A DNA stretch of 64,000 nt from positions 79,329,104 through 79,393,103 of the forward strand of contig NC_034410.1 in NCBI RefSeq assembly GCF_002078875.1. The letters are read 5' to 3'. Under the pieces are notes generated by a model. It saw nothing but the letters and a program-made list of their open reading frames with translations, did no database searches and was not told where the DNA came from. The number at the start of each line of letters is the position of its first letter. Position 1 is the first letter of the stretch. Below, in pieces: positions 11,393 through 24,949 of this stretch. The DNA comes from Numida meleagris (taxonomy: Eukaryota > Chordata > Aves > Galliformes > Numididae). The position numbers were made by a program, and so were the translations under genes.

Positions 11393-14300
11393 AAGTAATA
11401 GTAATGTTTATCTATGCAATTACTTGCTAAGTCATCAGGCAAATACCATGTTCCTTTTATTCACAAACCAAACTGAGCCTAAATATACTGCAGGCTTAAT
11501 GCTCCCCAATCAACTTCCTTCTGCAAGCCAGAAACTGCACTGATGATTTGTGCTCCTCTGTCCTCCAGCATCCCCTAGCTCTGCAACTCACCTGCTGACG
11601 CTGGCTACGTATCTGTCTTCTCAATCACTACACTGACCAGAAAAGCAACCTCACTCTCCTGTTTCCAAAGACAAATTAAAGACTTCAACAGCACAGTTGG
11701 AGACTCACGCATACCCATCTCTGGCCTGTTAAGGGCTGCCCACAGGCATTTGCCACAGGTGTTAGAGAACAAAGGCCTGGGTTTAATTCAGCCTTGAAAG
11801 ATGCCTATAGAGTGTCCTTGTTAAATAACAAAATACAGCACTGTTGTAAGTACTACAGTTTTATCTTGCCAATTAAAGTATGAAGCAACTAGAAATTTAT
11901 TTCAAAATGGTGATACTAACAGGTAAAAATGCTTAGGCTAATGCTGGAAACCCAGCAGTGTCTTGTAGGTTTGAGGGGAAAATATCACAGAACTTCTAAA
12001 TGGGATGTTGAAGGCCTTTGGAGCTTTCTGTGTACTAATGCCCTTCAAGCAACATGTTTTGTACATTTATTTAATAGCTGTGGGAGACCTGATAATCTTC
12101 AACAATTACCATGTTGGAACACAGAGGCCAGAAGGAAGGGGCGCATTACCCTCCTTCTTCCAAGAGTTATGTTTGGGGCGAAGAGGTGAGAGCAGACACA
12201 TACTTTCTGAAGGATTGAGACAGAGCCTGGAAAAAAAGCTGAGTCATCTCAGCTCAGAAGCACAACTAAGGACACAAGAAGGGATCAAACTTAAAACTGT
12301 AATGGAAAGACTTCCTTGGACTTGCACAATAAAAGCAAACAGCATCTTCTTGAGTTACTTTTGGATTAACAAGGCTTCCACTGAACAACTATGGGTATTC
12401 TCATAGTTGGGGTCTACACCCACTGGAGAAAGCCTGGAGGAAACGTAGACAGACTGTTCTAAATGTGCCTCCAAAGAAACCTCCTCAGTGGACTCAGTCA
12501 GCATGTGACTGAGGTGTTAAAAAAAAAAAGTGCATAGTTTGCATTTCAAAATCCAAACTACTCTTTCTAGTACTTTCATGAAAACAAGAAACATTTGTCT
12601 TACAGCAACAGATTTTTCCTTTTACTCTCACTGCTATCACTTTGACATAGACCAGGAAAAACGGAAACTTAAAAAACTTACAATTTTCCAGGGTTTGATT
12701 TTTATGAAAATCACTGTTAAACAATACTGTTTAAACATCCTAGAAACTGATGATACATGCATTTTATCAGTGAAAGAATAATATTTGGACTAAGGACTGA
12801 ATGTAAAGGATGTCCTATGATAGCTTAGCATATTCAAATATTTTATAGCATATCACATAAAAAGTGTAAAGTAAGCTCATATACTCTTCTTCTCATTTAC
12901 CTTTTTCTAATGCAACATCACAAGTCAGGATCTTTCACTGTTTTACAGAATGTTTGTATTGTTGTGATTTCTGTCTCATTTGTGCATAAAACATGCTGTT
13001 CAGGGAAACACTGAGTGATTATCTGTAGAAATTGTTTTTAGAAGCAAATAAAAAGGACTGGAAGAACACGCATAGATTCAATCACAGGCATGTCTTAACT
13101 ACAAATTGATTTCTGTCATCCAACACAGACATGACACACACGTTGATTTAAGCAAACCAGATTTTGATACACCTCTTGGTGATGATACTGTATGGGTCAG
13201 AATACAAGAGTATTTAAGTACCAATCAGAGAAAATTCTGAGAGTTAGCTTTTAACTAAACAAATGACAGCATCACCTCAAACTATGTGTGGGACTATCCC
13301 AACCCTTTTCTCCTCTCAAAGAACAGTACAAAATCTTGAAACAAGAGTAATTTCACAATAAGATTTGGTAATAAAAAGACAATTTTTACTAATCACTTTC
13401 TAGATATAATTGTGACTGCACCGATGCTTTTTCAGCACTGACTGAAAGACAAGTGGTAGATTGGTATGCTAGCAAGATTTATGGCTTGAGAGTTTTTAAA
13501 TGTATTTTTTGCTGTGATTTTGTACATAATTTAAAGCAGTTGAGAAAAAAATATTTTTATCCAAGAGGAGCCATTCTAGGAAAATCAGAGAGATAAATCT
13601 TTCAGCTGCAGAACAGAGACATAAATCTGTCCACTACACTTGATGATATAAAAGCTACTCTATCCAGCTGAGACTGCACTTTCACAGGGCAACAGATTCT
13701 TCAACATGCCTAGCACCAGAAACCACAAGAAGTCCCAAGTGAACATTAATTTGCCTTAAACAACATTCACTCATATGTCTAAAATTCCCTGCACTAGTCA
13801 TACACTATTAGACTTTTCAATGACATTAAGCATAAACTGACAAAGAGAAATTCTGGGAACTCCCAAAGAAATGGAACTTACAAACAACTCATGAGGCCAA
13901 CCACTGCCAGTTACACTATATTAAATTGTCTATTTAGAGCTGAACCTTATTTCCTTATTGGGCAGTACTCCATTTCAGTTGACTGAAGACTGAATTTCTA
14001 AGCTCTGAGTATGTTACAAATGGCATTCAAAAGTGGCAGTCTGATGTTTCCCAAAAACATGCCTTTTGTTGCAGATTGCATATGAGTGGTGGAGTATTTA
14101 AAATGTCTGCTAGGATCCCATGCAATGCAACAACATATTGTAAAAGGAACATACACAGAGATACTCACAACCTGGCACATGGAAACAGAATTAAGGAGCA
14201 TATTCTTTGAAAAAATTGTCATTTTGATAAAAAAAAAAGGCATATAAATGACTACACATTCAGAAACTAGCAAGCAGTTTCTCTGGAGCAGGCATTTACA

Positions 14301-15804
14301 TTCTGTACATCTTGATTTCCTAGTTCTCGATCTCGCAAACCCAACGACAAAATGAATAATAATAAATGTAAAGGAAGAATTTAAAATAAGTGATAGGAAG
14401 TTAAGAAATGAATGCCGGTGAAAAAGACTGATGACCTGACATTTGGATTGACTACTCCCAGTGTGTTGTCTTACTTAGGATACACCAGTTTCAAATGGTA
14501 GATGCCTACATGGGGAAATCCTCAAGCTACTGCTCAACCCAACACCAGCTAACTCAGCTGATCATTTGGCTCATGCGATGTCTGCGCCTCAGTCACACTC
14601 ACGGTCTCAGTTTCTGAGCTGCTTTTCTGCTATAAGTGTTCAGTCGCTGTGTCAAATTGGGAAGTCAGCCTTATAACTAGGGTGAAAACTGTAGTTCTAT
14701 TTTGAAAATACCATTATTATTTTAATTAGATGCCACAAAATATTGTATAATATTGCCCAGTTTTATGCTATTTAATTTCAAATTTAATTTCTTGCATAAC
14801 TCTTGCACTAATTTCATAATGAAACTTAACAGTCACTACCAAAACTGAAGCTGTGACCACAAAAACATCTCAGCATTAATAACAGACAAAAAGCTTAGAA
14901 TCACTGAATTCTACAGAAATTGCTATGTTCTTGTGTTTTTTACTCATAAAATGAAGAAGACAAAAGTCAAGGATGTCCTTAAATACTCAGTTGATTGGCA
15001 ACAGAAAGCTAAATCAGTTGACAGAAGAAAGCCACTATGAGGTGAAGGGGCAAGCTCATTTTTCCATCTGTTTTTATTGAACACACCCTTTGTGAAACGT
15101 CATGGTCAAGGGCAGTTAAAAATTAATGTCATTCTAATCTTCTTTAAACACTTTAACTTGTTAAGCTAAATGTGTCAAACAGGAAACTATCCATAAACAA
15201 ATCTGAGATGTTAAATTACTAAGATAGCTGTGATTTCCTTCTTTTGCAAAATCTCATTACTAGCTGGAATATTATTTCCACTCAAGGAAGTCACTCTACA
15301 GCACCAAATATTTTCACATGCATTGAAACATGTAGACTACACAAGTCTGCGGATGTTTGTTTTGGCAGAGAATTGAACTTCCTCTGTTCCCCTGAATACA
15401 ATATAATCGCCCTCATTTATGTCTTCATTTAGGGAAAAAAATTCCTCTGATGGTTAAAAATCATATTTTAAAACCACCACTAACTGACTTGCTACTAAGA
15501 TTGATTTCTCTTCTCAATATAGATTATGAAGAAAAAGAAAAAAGGCAAGAATATCCTCCATTTTTTTCATGTTTGTGCTTATCTTTCAGCTAGAGCAATA
15601 CATTTGAAGAGAACAATTGAGCATTAATAGGAGTTTAAAGTACACAGTAGGACTGATGCTTTATATTTCTTCTGGCAACTTTATGAATGAATTTGATAGG
15701 TATCAGTTGTAGTTCCTTGAGCCAGTAGTGCCCTTGGGAAAGGCCCTGGTATAAGGATTTTATATATAATCTTTTCTTCCTCTGTCATATTCAGGATTAC
15801 ATGC

Positions 15805-15828
15805 TGGTTGGTTGGTTGGTTTGTTTGT
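15805..15828 (+). repeat. (TGGT)n / (TTGT)n microsatellite
   Basis: Four copies of TGGT followed by two of TTGT in intronic sequence. Confidence 0.9.
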
Positions 15829-18800
15829 CTGTCCTTAAAAATCATGCAGATGTCATGAGTCAACTGAAGATCTGCAAAATTTGCTTTGCATCTTTGTCCA
15901 ATTTTCTGCTAAAAGGATGGCCTGTAGCCTAAAACATGATAGGTCTAGAAAGCAAAATGCAATCTCACAAATATTTGACCAGAAACAAGGAGAAATACAC
16001 CATTTCTACTACTGCTAAGCTACATAATTCCCTGGAGCTTATGTTTTCCTTTGAACTTAGAATTTTCTCCTATAGGAAAGAGTCAATGTGAATTTTAAGC
16101 ACTTAGAATTGCACCAAATCCTAAGCAACATCCTCTCAAGTTTTCTCAGTTTAGAGAAGAGTGAACCGGACTTATTTCCAGTATTCCACGCCACTTACAT
16201 TACTTCTCTCTGCCTGCACACACATAAAATGCCTGGGAAACCTATTTTGGGCAGAAAGTCAAGTGACATTTTCATGTCATAGTTTCCCACCGTTCCCTGC
16301 AAATTTCCACTCAGTCTAGATTCTCCGAGGACTTATGAAGGGTAGCCAAAAGCCCCTACTTCCATGACCTTCAGAAATCAAGGAGAAGGCGAAATAGCAA
16401 AGTGGTAGCAAATTGTAAATTAGGTGTATTATTATGGATTGTAGCGTAACATGTCTCTACATGAATCCACCCCTTACAAGTATAAGATTTTTATAATCCA
16501 AAATGATGAATGTGCTCTGCAGCAGACCAGTTTGAGAAATCCACTGTGACACTCCACTCCCTATCTATGACTGGAAGCGGCACCAACATGCAGCTGAGCA
16601 GGACTCAGGGACAGTCTGCTAAGCTATGACATTCTAGTTAAGGTGAGCACACAGCAAACAGAATGAGGCACCTGCTATCTTCGAGTGACCCACACTTACA
16701 CTGCTCATTCTCTAAAGAGGTGAAAAACTTAAGCGGCATGGAGTTAGAGGAATTGGATTTGCATTCCCACCTCTCTGAATCATGAATTAACTCAAGTGAA
16801 AAATAGCTTTAAGTGTCAGCGAACAGTTTTTAGTAGATTATATTCATCTGGAATGTTTTGTTTTCTTATTTATCTAGAAACTGATCAGAAAACAATGCCA
16901 TTAAGCTACTGAATTATACCCGATTTACACAGCACACATTTAAGTAGTTAATTTTTCTAGTATATACATAGAATGTTTGCTTTTTTAAAAAATTTAATAT
17001 CTAAGAAAGGTGGAGTTACAAGTGAAATCTGAAAAGTGACACAAACCCAGTTTCTAAATTAAGCATGGTCTTAGGGTCATTTTTCACTGCTTACTGAATG
17101 CTCGTTCCTCAGAAGCCTTGCCTTGTCCATTAGCTTCCCCTAAAATAATCTGCCTGACAAATCTAATAATTACTCAACACATACTTTCTCTTTAATGAGA
17201 GTTAACTCTTACAATGACATCAGCCTGTTCTATTTGTCTGTGACTTGCAAGCCAGATGAAGTTTACTTACTAAATGTTGCAACCCTGCCAAAATCCAGGG
17301 CTGCACAGAACAGTATGTTCAGGCCCTGATGTCTTGCCAGTTTTCAATGAAGTGTTTGACAGAGACCACATGTGGAGGTCAAGTGATACTATCATGATCT
17401 CACCAGATGGTAAGTTGTGGTATTATTCCCAAGGCAGGTAGCATAATCTGTTCAGAAACAGTTGGCAGATGATCCATGATCTCACAGCCAGAAGCAACTG
17501 GATTATTGCAAAAGATCAGGAACATTACTGATGTTGGTGAAGAGACTTTTCCAAGAATTTTTCTTTTACATAATTTAAGGATTCAACTCTCAAGCTTTAT
17601 GTTTTCTTCTAACAACAACAAACAACAACTATTTTATTAACTGCTATCTCAAGTCAGAATCCTTTCTGTCTAACAAATCTCATGCCTTTACATGGTTATG
17701 GTATGATGCATGTTAAGTGATATGAAAAGACAAAGCAAGCTCAGGTTGCTTGGGTTCTTTTAACTATACAGGTTAGAGGCCAGGACTGGATGGACAATTT
17801 TGCAGAAAACAGGAAAATCGACCACTGGGGATTCTTAACAACATTCTGCAGGTCTTCTTTTCCCACCCCCCTGCAATGTCGGTCTATCCAAACCAAAGTG
17901 TGAAACAGCACTTCACACAATCCAGCCTTCAGTTAAAGCAAGCAAGAACTTAATACGACTACTGGACTCACCTGACATTTCCTGGACGAAGCTGCAAAAT
18001 AACTATTCCTGAAAATGCAGCAAAGCCACATGGAGGACTTTCTCATAAGCAACATTTTTCTCAAGCTAGAGAAGCAACATTCTCCTGAAAAACACATATC
18101 CTTAAAGTAGGTTTAAAATTTTTAAGTTTGCTGCGATACCTAATAATTGACCATGCATTTTATCTGAGCAAAGACGGATTCTCAAAGGGCCAGTGTAGAG
18201 GCAGCATCATCACCTCCCCTTGCACCTTCTGGATAACATCAAAACCTCCATCTTCCACTGAAATTCTGTACTAACGTCCTAATTCATACTGGCCAAACTT
18301 CAGAAAAAAAAAACAGTTTGAGACTGAGAAAGATAATATTCCTTTGAATTGATTCATCACAGTACGACATCATATGCTATTCAAAATTACAGGACAAAGG
18401 AGACAAAAATTAAATATATTAATTTCCAGTTAAAAAATAGGGACACAGAAGAAACTGGGAAATAAGTGGCTTAATTTTGAGTTTTTGAAATGTTTCCTCA
18501 AACTTTATTTTTAAAATAGGATGCATGCTGTTAGTAAATTAATGTGCAGCAGCACCAAGTTGAGCACTAGAAGCTCCAAAGAGGATAGGTGGCAATTTGC
18601 ACAAATCATGGAATTTCTTTAGAGATACAGAGAAAAAATTATGTAATATAACATTAAAATGTAACATATCATTAAACAATACTCTTTGAAGATACTGAGA
18701 AAGTAGTCACTACAGTGCATAATAATCTACCTGTAGCCTTTGATAATTATTTTAAAATAAAGCTTGTTTACCTGTGCCTATATTTGAAATAATTTTTCAG

Positions 18801-19620
18801 ATATGTTTTTCTTTTTTGAAGAGGCACAACTAACCCATTTTGCTAGCAGCCTTTTTTTTGAGCCTTTGATATAATTCCTAAATTTGATTCTATATATGAC
18901 AGCAAGATAAGCCTTCAGCCATGACTGCACTTTTCTCTCTTTTAATTTGGGCCTGAATCATTAGCCAAACCAGAATGCACTTGTCTAGCTAAATTAAGCA
19001 TCCAGACTGCACAGCAAACATTATCTGATGCTCTGTCGGCTGGTTTCATGTTTGTCTGAGCATTGTTTTGTCAGACATGAAAGGAACAAATTTGGATACC
19101 TCTCATTCAGCTAACTCAATGTCACATTTAAAGCTCTTTGGGGAAAAATGAACAAATCACCTTCAAATTAGAAATTAATTGTTCTGTGTTCTAATTTCAT
19201 AGTCATTTGCTTCAATATAGGGCATTTTAAGGACCACAGACCTTTACTGCTCACAACTGCTTCTAGTAATTGGTTATGGTACATCTTGATAATGGACTAT
19301 GTAATAGGATAGCACTAGTCAGGTTCAGCTCCAGTGAAAATATTAAATAGATAAAACTTTCCAGATTTATGATCGGTTATGAAGACCATTGTTTCTATAA
19401 AACTTAATTTAGTATGTAATCTCAGAATTTCATGTCTACAAAGGGCAACAGTTTATAAATGGCTTTTTCAACATAAGGCAATTAGCTTAAAATCATTAAA
19501 AAATACTCCACCCTTATATGCTCATCTTAAATAAAAAAATGTCACCTAATCCTTTGGGGAAAACTGGATAGATCCAGGAAAGCAGTATGCCATAAGAGAT
19601 CTATCTGACTTGCCACCCTT

Positions 19621-19642
19621 TGATGATGCAAAAGCATCATCA
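19621..19642. repeat. 9-base-pair hairpin with AAAA loop
   Basis: Perfect arms tgatgatgc and gcatcatca around aaaa, in unique intronic sequence. Confidence 0.9.
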
Positions 19643-20799
19643 TTTGCTAAGCGAAACAATAACCTCATCACATCACAAGGCAGAAGTGTACTAACAACCC
19701 ATTCCTCAAAGAACCTGTAATCTAGACATCAAGCACAGAATGCACAGAAATACAAAAGAAATCACAGCAAGCAAGCATCAGTTTAGATGAAACAGTTTAG
19801 CTACTTTTCTCTTTAAAACAAAAACTACTCTAACAAAAAAAATGTTTTATATTAATATTGACTGATGATGATGATTGGACTTAAGAGCAACAGCTGTGGG
19901 GATAAGGCCGGGAATAGCGGCACACCTGTAGCACAAAGCTACAAGTGTAGTTCTTGGGGAAGGAGAAATGAAAGTGCAAAACATCCTAACGATCCACTCA
20001 TCCACTTTTGTCTCGTCTTCCTCTTTAAATCAATAAACATATTTGACATTGATCTTTAAGATGCCAATTTCACGTGGAATGGAATTAAATCTTTCATGTT
20101 GTTGTTTTTTGTCAGTGATTGGCATATGTTCATGGGATTGCACTGGACATCAATGATACAGCTCTCAGCTACTGTAATTTGAGCTGCCTGCCTGCTTCTG
20201 CGCATTCTGAGATGAGGCCCAGGAGGGCTGAGAATAAAACCTTCTGAGTACTGTAGAGCTCTCTGATGCTGTAGTTACAGTACTAAGCTTAAACACATAC
20301 GCCAGCCAAGTTGCTTTAGGGGTCACCCTGGAAAATTATTATTGCTCATATTATTTACTGGCAAAACTTAAGACCTAATTTTGCAAATGCGGAGTTTTAC
20401 TCTTTAAGACCACGAAATACAGAGAGCAAAGATTGGGAACTGGAATCCTATACAGCTGTTTTTGTATTTAACAAGGACATGTTGTCTAGTAATCAAAAAA
20501 GCAGTGATAAGATGATCTAGTGAATTCAGTGCAAATATTACCAATGACTTTTCCAGACTGCTACCAAACTACACAAGCCTAATATTTAGGTTAGAACCTC
20601 TTCAATTTTCTCCTAAAGGAGCTCCACTGGATTGGATCAAGGGTTCTGTTCAGGCTGTAGCAAATACCTACAGGAGAGCAGAAAAAAAGGGAAGATATGC
20701 TCCTTCCTACTGATGTTTTGCAGTCACCAGCCTCTCCAGCTAGTTACCTCCTGGTGTGATTTCTATTTAAAATTCTGAACAGATTTTCTTTCTTGCAGG

Positions 20800-21190
20800 A
20801 TTTCATTAGCTTCTTTTTGAGCCCACATAAACTCTTCGCACCCACATCAACCCTTGGCAAGGAGTTCTACTATTTTCATGAACAACCATATTCTTTGGTT
20901 TTACACATTTTGCCTCCTATCAGCTTCAAATGATGCCCACCTGCTCTTGTAATTGCTGGCTGAATAGCTGAACAGTCGAATTTCTATTCATAGTCTTCAT
21001 ATCACTTTTTCAAGATGAAGAAACAGCTTACTTAAGTTGCACAGCTGTCCTTGTATTAATCTAGTCCACACCTTTGATCACACCTGATGCCCTTCCAGGA
21101 AGCCTTCTCTTCTGTCTGGGAGTGAGCAGTACTGACATTCAAGATGGCATAAAAAAAGATCACAACAGAGTAGAATAACAACTTTTATCT
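20800..21190 (-). mobile_element. ancient CR1-clade LINE remnant, antisense
   Basis: Strongly diverged sequence resembling, on the plus strand, the antisense of an old amniote CR1-type LINE. Landmarks in the expected order are ggcaaggagttctactattt, then a stretch corresponding to loss-of-reading in cctatcagcttcaaatgatg, cccacctgctcttgtaat, and later tctagtccacacctttgatc and cagtactgacattcaagatg. The match is from memory of the family's antisense landmarks, and the boundaries are soft. Confidence 0.55.
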
Positions 21191-21645
21191 TTTTTTTCTC
21201 TCCTAAAATACTCTGCATTGACTCCATTTCACTGCTCTTGAATTTTGAGGTGACATTTTCACAGAACTAAGTATTATGAACTTAAGATCTTCCTAACCGG
21301 TTATTATCATACGAGAGAACACTACTTTACAAGGTACTGGGGAAAATCAGAATGTTTTTTCTCTCACTTACATCATGCTAATCTAGAAAGAATTTCATCT
21401 GCTTGTTGAGCAAAGGAAAAAGAACCGATCACACCCATGAACTCTCAAAATAAATGGAAATGCATAAACGAAGTTAATAAGCTCCTAAATAAAATTTCAG
21501 ACAGGATTACTGAAATAAAAGAAGGAGGGATACTAAAAGCCTAATTAGAAGTTTCGTAATTACCATACAATATTTGCAGCCTACAACATTCAAAATAGTG
21601 TTTTCTACATGATTTTATCGTGAAATACAGAGAAATACATAGTTT

Positions 21646-22831
21646 GCTCTGAAAGTAATGCCTCCTACTTATTTCCATGGAAACTACAACAAATACAAAG
21701 AGCACAATAACACTGATAAAGCAAACTGTCAGCTACAAAACACTGTTTTTCAACATAGTCACCACTATTAGCTTTGCCTTTTTGCCAGCAATGAATAAGA
21801 GCCTGCATGCCATGCTTGTAAAAACCTGCACCAGTGGAGGTGACCCACTGTTTCACAGCTGCTAGGACAGCACAGTTGCTAGGACTGCTCATGCAGTCCA
21901 TCTTTCATTGGTCCAAAGAGATGGAAGTTGGAAGGCGCCAAATCCAGACTAATGTGAATGCGGCAATATGCTCTATGGTCTTTAAACTCCTGTGGGACCT
22001 GGTGTTATCGTTTTGCATGAGAAAGCTTTGTCTTCTTCTCAGGCCTGACTCTGTAATTTCAAGCCTTCAGCTTAGTCAGGATTGTGATGTAGCAGTCAGA
22101 GTTCATGGTTTGTCTGTATATCAGGAAATCCAGAAGGATCACCTCTTTCCTATTCCAAATGACAGAGGACATAACTGTACCCACTGAGGGCTGCATCTGG
22201 ATCTTTTTCTTCAATGCGGAATTCACATGTCTCCACATCATGGACTGCCATTCTGACTCTGGCTTGTAGTGGCTATACCATGTCTCGTCACTGGCAATAA
22301 TGTGATCCCGGAAGCCGCCACCTTCAGCCTCGCACTGGTCCAACAGGTCCTGACAAACTTGCATACAGTGTTCTTTCAGTTCCTGTGTGAGGATTCTTGA
22401 GACCCATCTGGAGCAAAATTTGTGATTTTCCAACATTACAACTACTGTTTCCAATGCACTGAAGCCAATATTCAGCTCTGTAGACAGCTCCCCGGTCATA
22501 ATCTGCTGATCCGTGTGGACGAGCTGTTTGAGATACTCTTCATTTTATGGTGTGACAGTTTTGTGTGTCCATCTGGAACAATGAGGCTTGTCTTTCAAGT
22601 TACTGTCACCACTTCTGAAACGCACTATCCATCGAATTCAGTAACACGCCTTTGCTTCATACACACATCCACGTCAGATGCCATCTCAGACTGCCCCTCT
22701 GCTGCTATCTGTTGCACCATAACAAAAGGCAGTGGAATACAGGAAGGTTCAGCCTCTACTGCCATACCACCAACACTGGCCTCTGATGTCATGGGCCAAC
22801 ACCATAAAATAGTAGCTGTTACTTTCAGAGC
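21646..22831 (-). mobile_element. decayed mariner DNA transposon (Galluhop-like)
   Basis: Perfect 13-base terminal inverted repeats gctctgaaagtaa lie at 21646-21658 and, inverted, at 22819-22831, with imperfect similarity continuing inward (about 1.19 kb between outer ends). The minus strand encodes a mariner transposase broken into several frames. One 146-codon frame (22499-22059) holds IIASDETWYSHYKPESEWQS, matching the mariner GDExW...HYxPExxxQS block. A second frame near 22010 holds QNDNTRSH, the counterpart of HDNARPH. A third near 21920 holds LDLAPSNFHLFGPMKD, and the C-terminus near 21670-21860 reads KQWVTSTGAGFYKHGMQA and GDYVEKQ. Several frameshifts and stops make it inactive. Confidence 0.93.
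22059..22499 (-). pseudogene. mariner transposase fragment (broken)
   Basis: The longest surviving piece of the mariner transposase, 146 codons without a stop. It holds the linker and the first part of the catalytic domain, with ELSTELNIGFSALETVV near the start and SDETWYSHYKPESEW in the middle; the aspartate of DETW corresponds to the first catalytic Asp of the DD34D family. The second and third Asp motifs follow in other frames toward 21900. It is inactive, lies within a COBL intron and has the same orientation as the gene. Confidence 0.88.
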
Positions 22832-24939
22832 AGCTCCTTGTAGACTGAACTTCCATTACGAACAGATTTCTCTATTAATTATCTATCTATTTATATCAAC
22901 ACATGGAGGTAGACTCAATCACTCTTTGACCCTATCAAAACACTGACTCACGCAAATTGTGTAAAAAGTCTTTGGCATTGTACAGGCATTGTACTATAAT
23001 ACAACAATTAGGAAAAGAGGATGATTTAGCAAGTTTTCTTAGCAGCTGTACTACACCACCATAATCTCAAGAACTCTGGAAGGTAGCATCAGGTTTATTT
23101 TTGAACTATAAAAGGTCATTTTACACATCCTTGACTACCTGCTTACTACTTAACACAAAAAAGAGCGTTTCTTATTTATGCTTACAAAACTTGGGCATTT
23201 AAACACTGTATCTGAGAAAAAACCATCTTTAAGGAAGATTCAATACCCTAGTCTTCATCACAGAATACTGCTGAGAGACCCCACAAATTGCCTAAAGGTT
23301 CTAACATGTTGGTCACCAGCATTAGTGACATTTATTATCTAGCACTCTTGATATCTTCAGTCAATAAAGACTATGGATCTTTAAAAATAATATGCACCAT
23401 TCGCATTTTAGGTCTTCTTAATGCACAAAAAGAACACAGAAGTAGAAGAAACAAAAACAAAGGGGGTACAAATCCAGACATTAAATTTCTTTTCATCAAC
23501 AATTAAAAAAAAAAAAAGACAAAAAAAAATCACCAAGTTGTCTCCTTCCTCTTTGGAATGAATCTTGGTTTCATATCCTCAGAGAACTTATTGAAAACTG
23601 ACAAGCGATCTACAAGATGTAATATTTCATAGAGCTAAAGGACACATTTTGAAAAACAGCTTTTTCCTAGTGCAGAAACTGATTCACTGCATCCTTCCTC
23701 AGAATGTGTAAAATGTATCTGTTATTCTCAAAGGAGACTTCTGGATGCTCCACAGAAAAAAAAGAAAAAAGAAAAAATAACCACATTCACAGAACACTTA
23801 AGGGGAAAGGAAATGTGTCATAAGAGAAAGGTTGCAAAGACCTCACCCAGAAGACCTCTGAGTCAAAAGTAACCTCCCTTCCTCTCTGAAAGATGATTAA
23901 AAAAAACCATACACTCATATCTTGTTGACTTCTAGCAGACATTTTTAGCTTAGGTGTAACCTATGGAAGGGAGATAACTGATCGGAGTCCATCCACCCTT
24001 TGGTTGAATAATATGTTCCTTACTAACAAAGAATACAACTGTCACATAGTCTCCACTGTGAACTGCTCATTGCCTTTCACTTCATGTAGAAATACAGAAA
24101 AAAATGTAATTCAGAAGGGACAAAAATACCTACAGCAGAATGGTATTCTGCTGCAGTACAAAAAAACAACCCCTTTTCTTTCCTGTGTTACCTCATGTAG
24201 TTATGACTATAATCACTTCTGCAAAAATAGGACCGACCACTGTTGTAAATCTAAACAGACTTGAATCTCTTCCTCTCACAACACAGGGCTCTGGTTGGAG
24301 AGAAGTTTTCACAGTAATGAGTGGGAGCAGATGCGCAAATGAATCTGCAGTGGTTGTTCTCATTAAGTTGTAGTGAAGTTGAGGGACAGAGTCACAATTG
24401 CAATGCCTGCTAGTATCATACCCCTCCCATGAAATGATGCTTCTGATAGTTGAAGGAAACTTGTTAGAAAAAAAAAGGCACAAAGACAGGCTCCTTCCTA
24501 AGCACCTAGCTGCTTCTCAGAAGTGAGGTCCACTGCAGAAATATTATTGCTATTTTAAATGTCAAACTGATTCGAAGTACACCAGGACAAGGCAGATTCA
24601 AGAAACTTTAACTCATACAGCAGAGAGATGCAGAGCTCTACTGATGGCCTCTTTAATGACACAGCTGTGCATACTATAAATGCACCTTACTCTGCACTGT
24701 CCTACAGTGTCTGTATCCATTGTCTTAGGGTCTAATTTGCAGCCATATGGAAATACATCATTTTGAAAACCTGACATGAATAGTAGTAACAGTGTGTCTT
24801 CATACCAATCGAGATTATCCTTGCAGTCAGCAAGCCAAAGATCCGCGCCCTTAGATTATAAAGAAGTAATGTGGAAGAGTGGTAGTCACACCATGGGAAT
24901 GAGCAAGAAAATGATTTTTCAAAAAAATGAGAGTATACT

Positions 24940-24949
24940 GGGGGGGGGG
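24940..24949 (+). repeat. G10 homopolymer
   Basis: Ten consecutive G in AT-rich intronic sequence. Confidence 0.95.

Noticed and set aside
12005..12406. 133-codon plus-strand open frame
   Set aside because: No recognisable protein similarity; chance frame in intronic sequence.
22422..22946. 174-codon plus-strand open frame
   Set aside because: It is the antisense of the mariner transposase, so its openness is a by-product.
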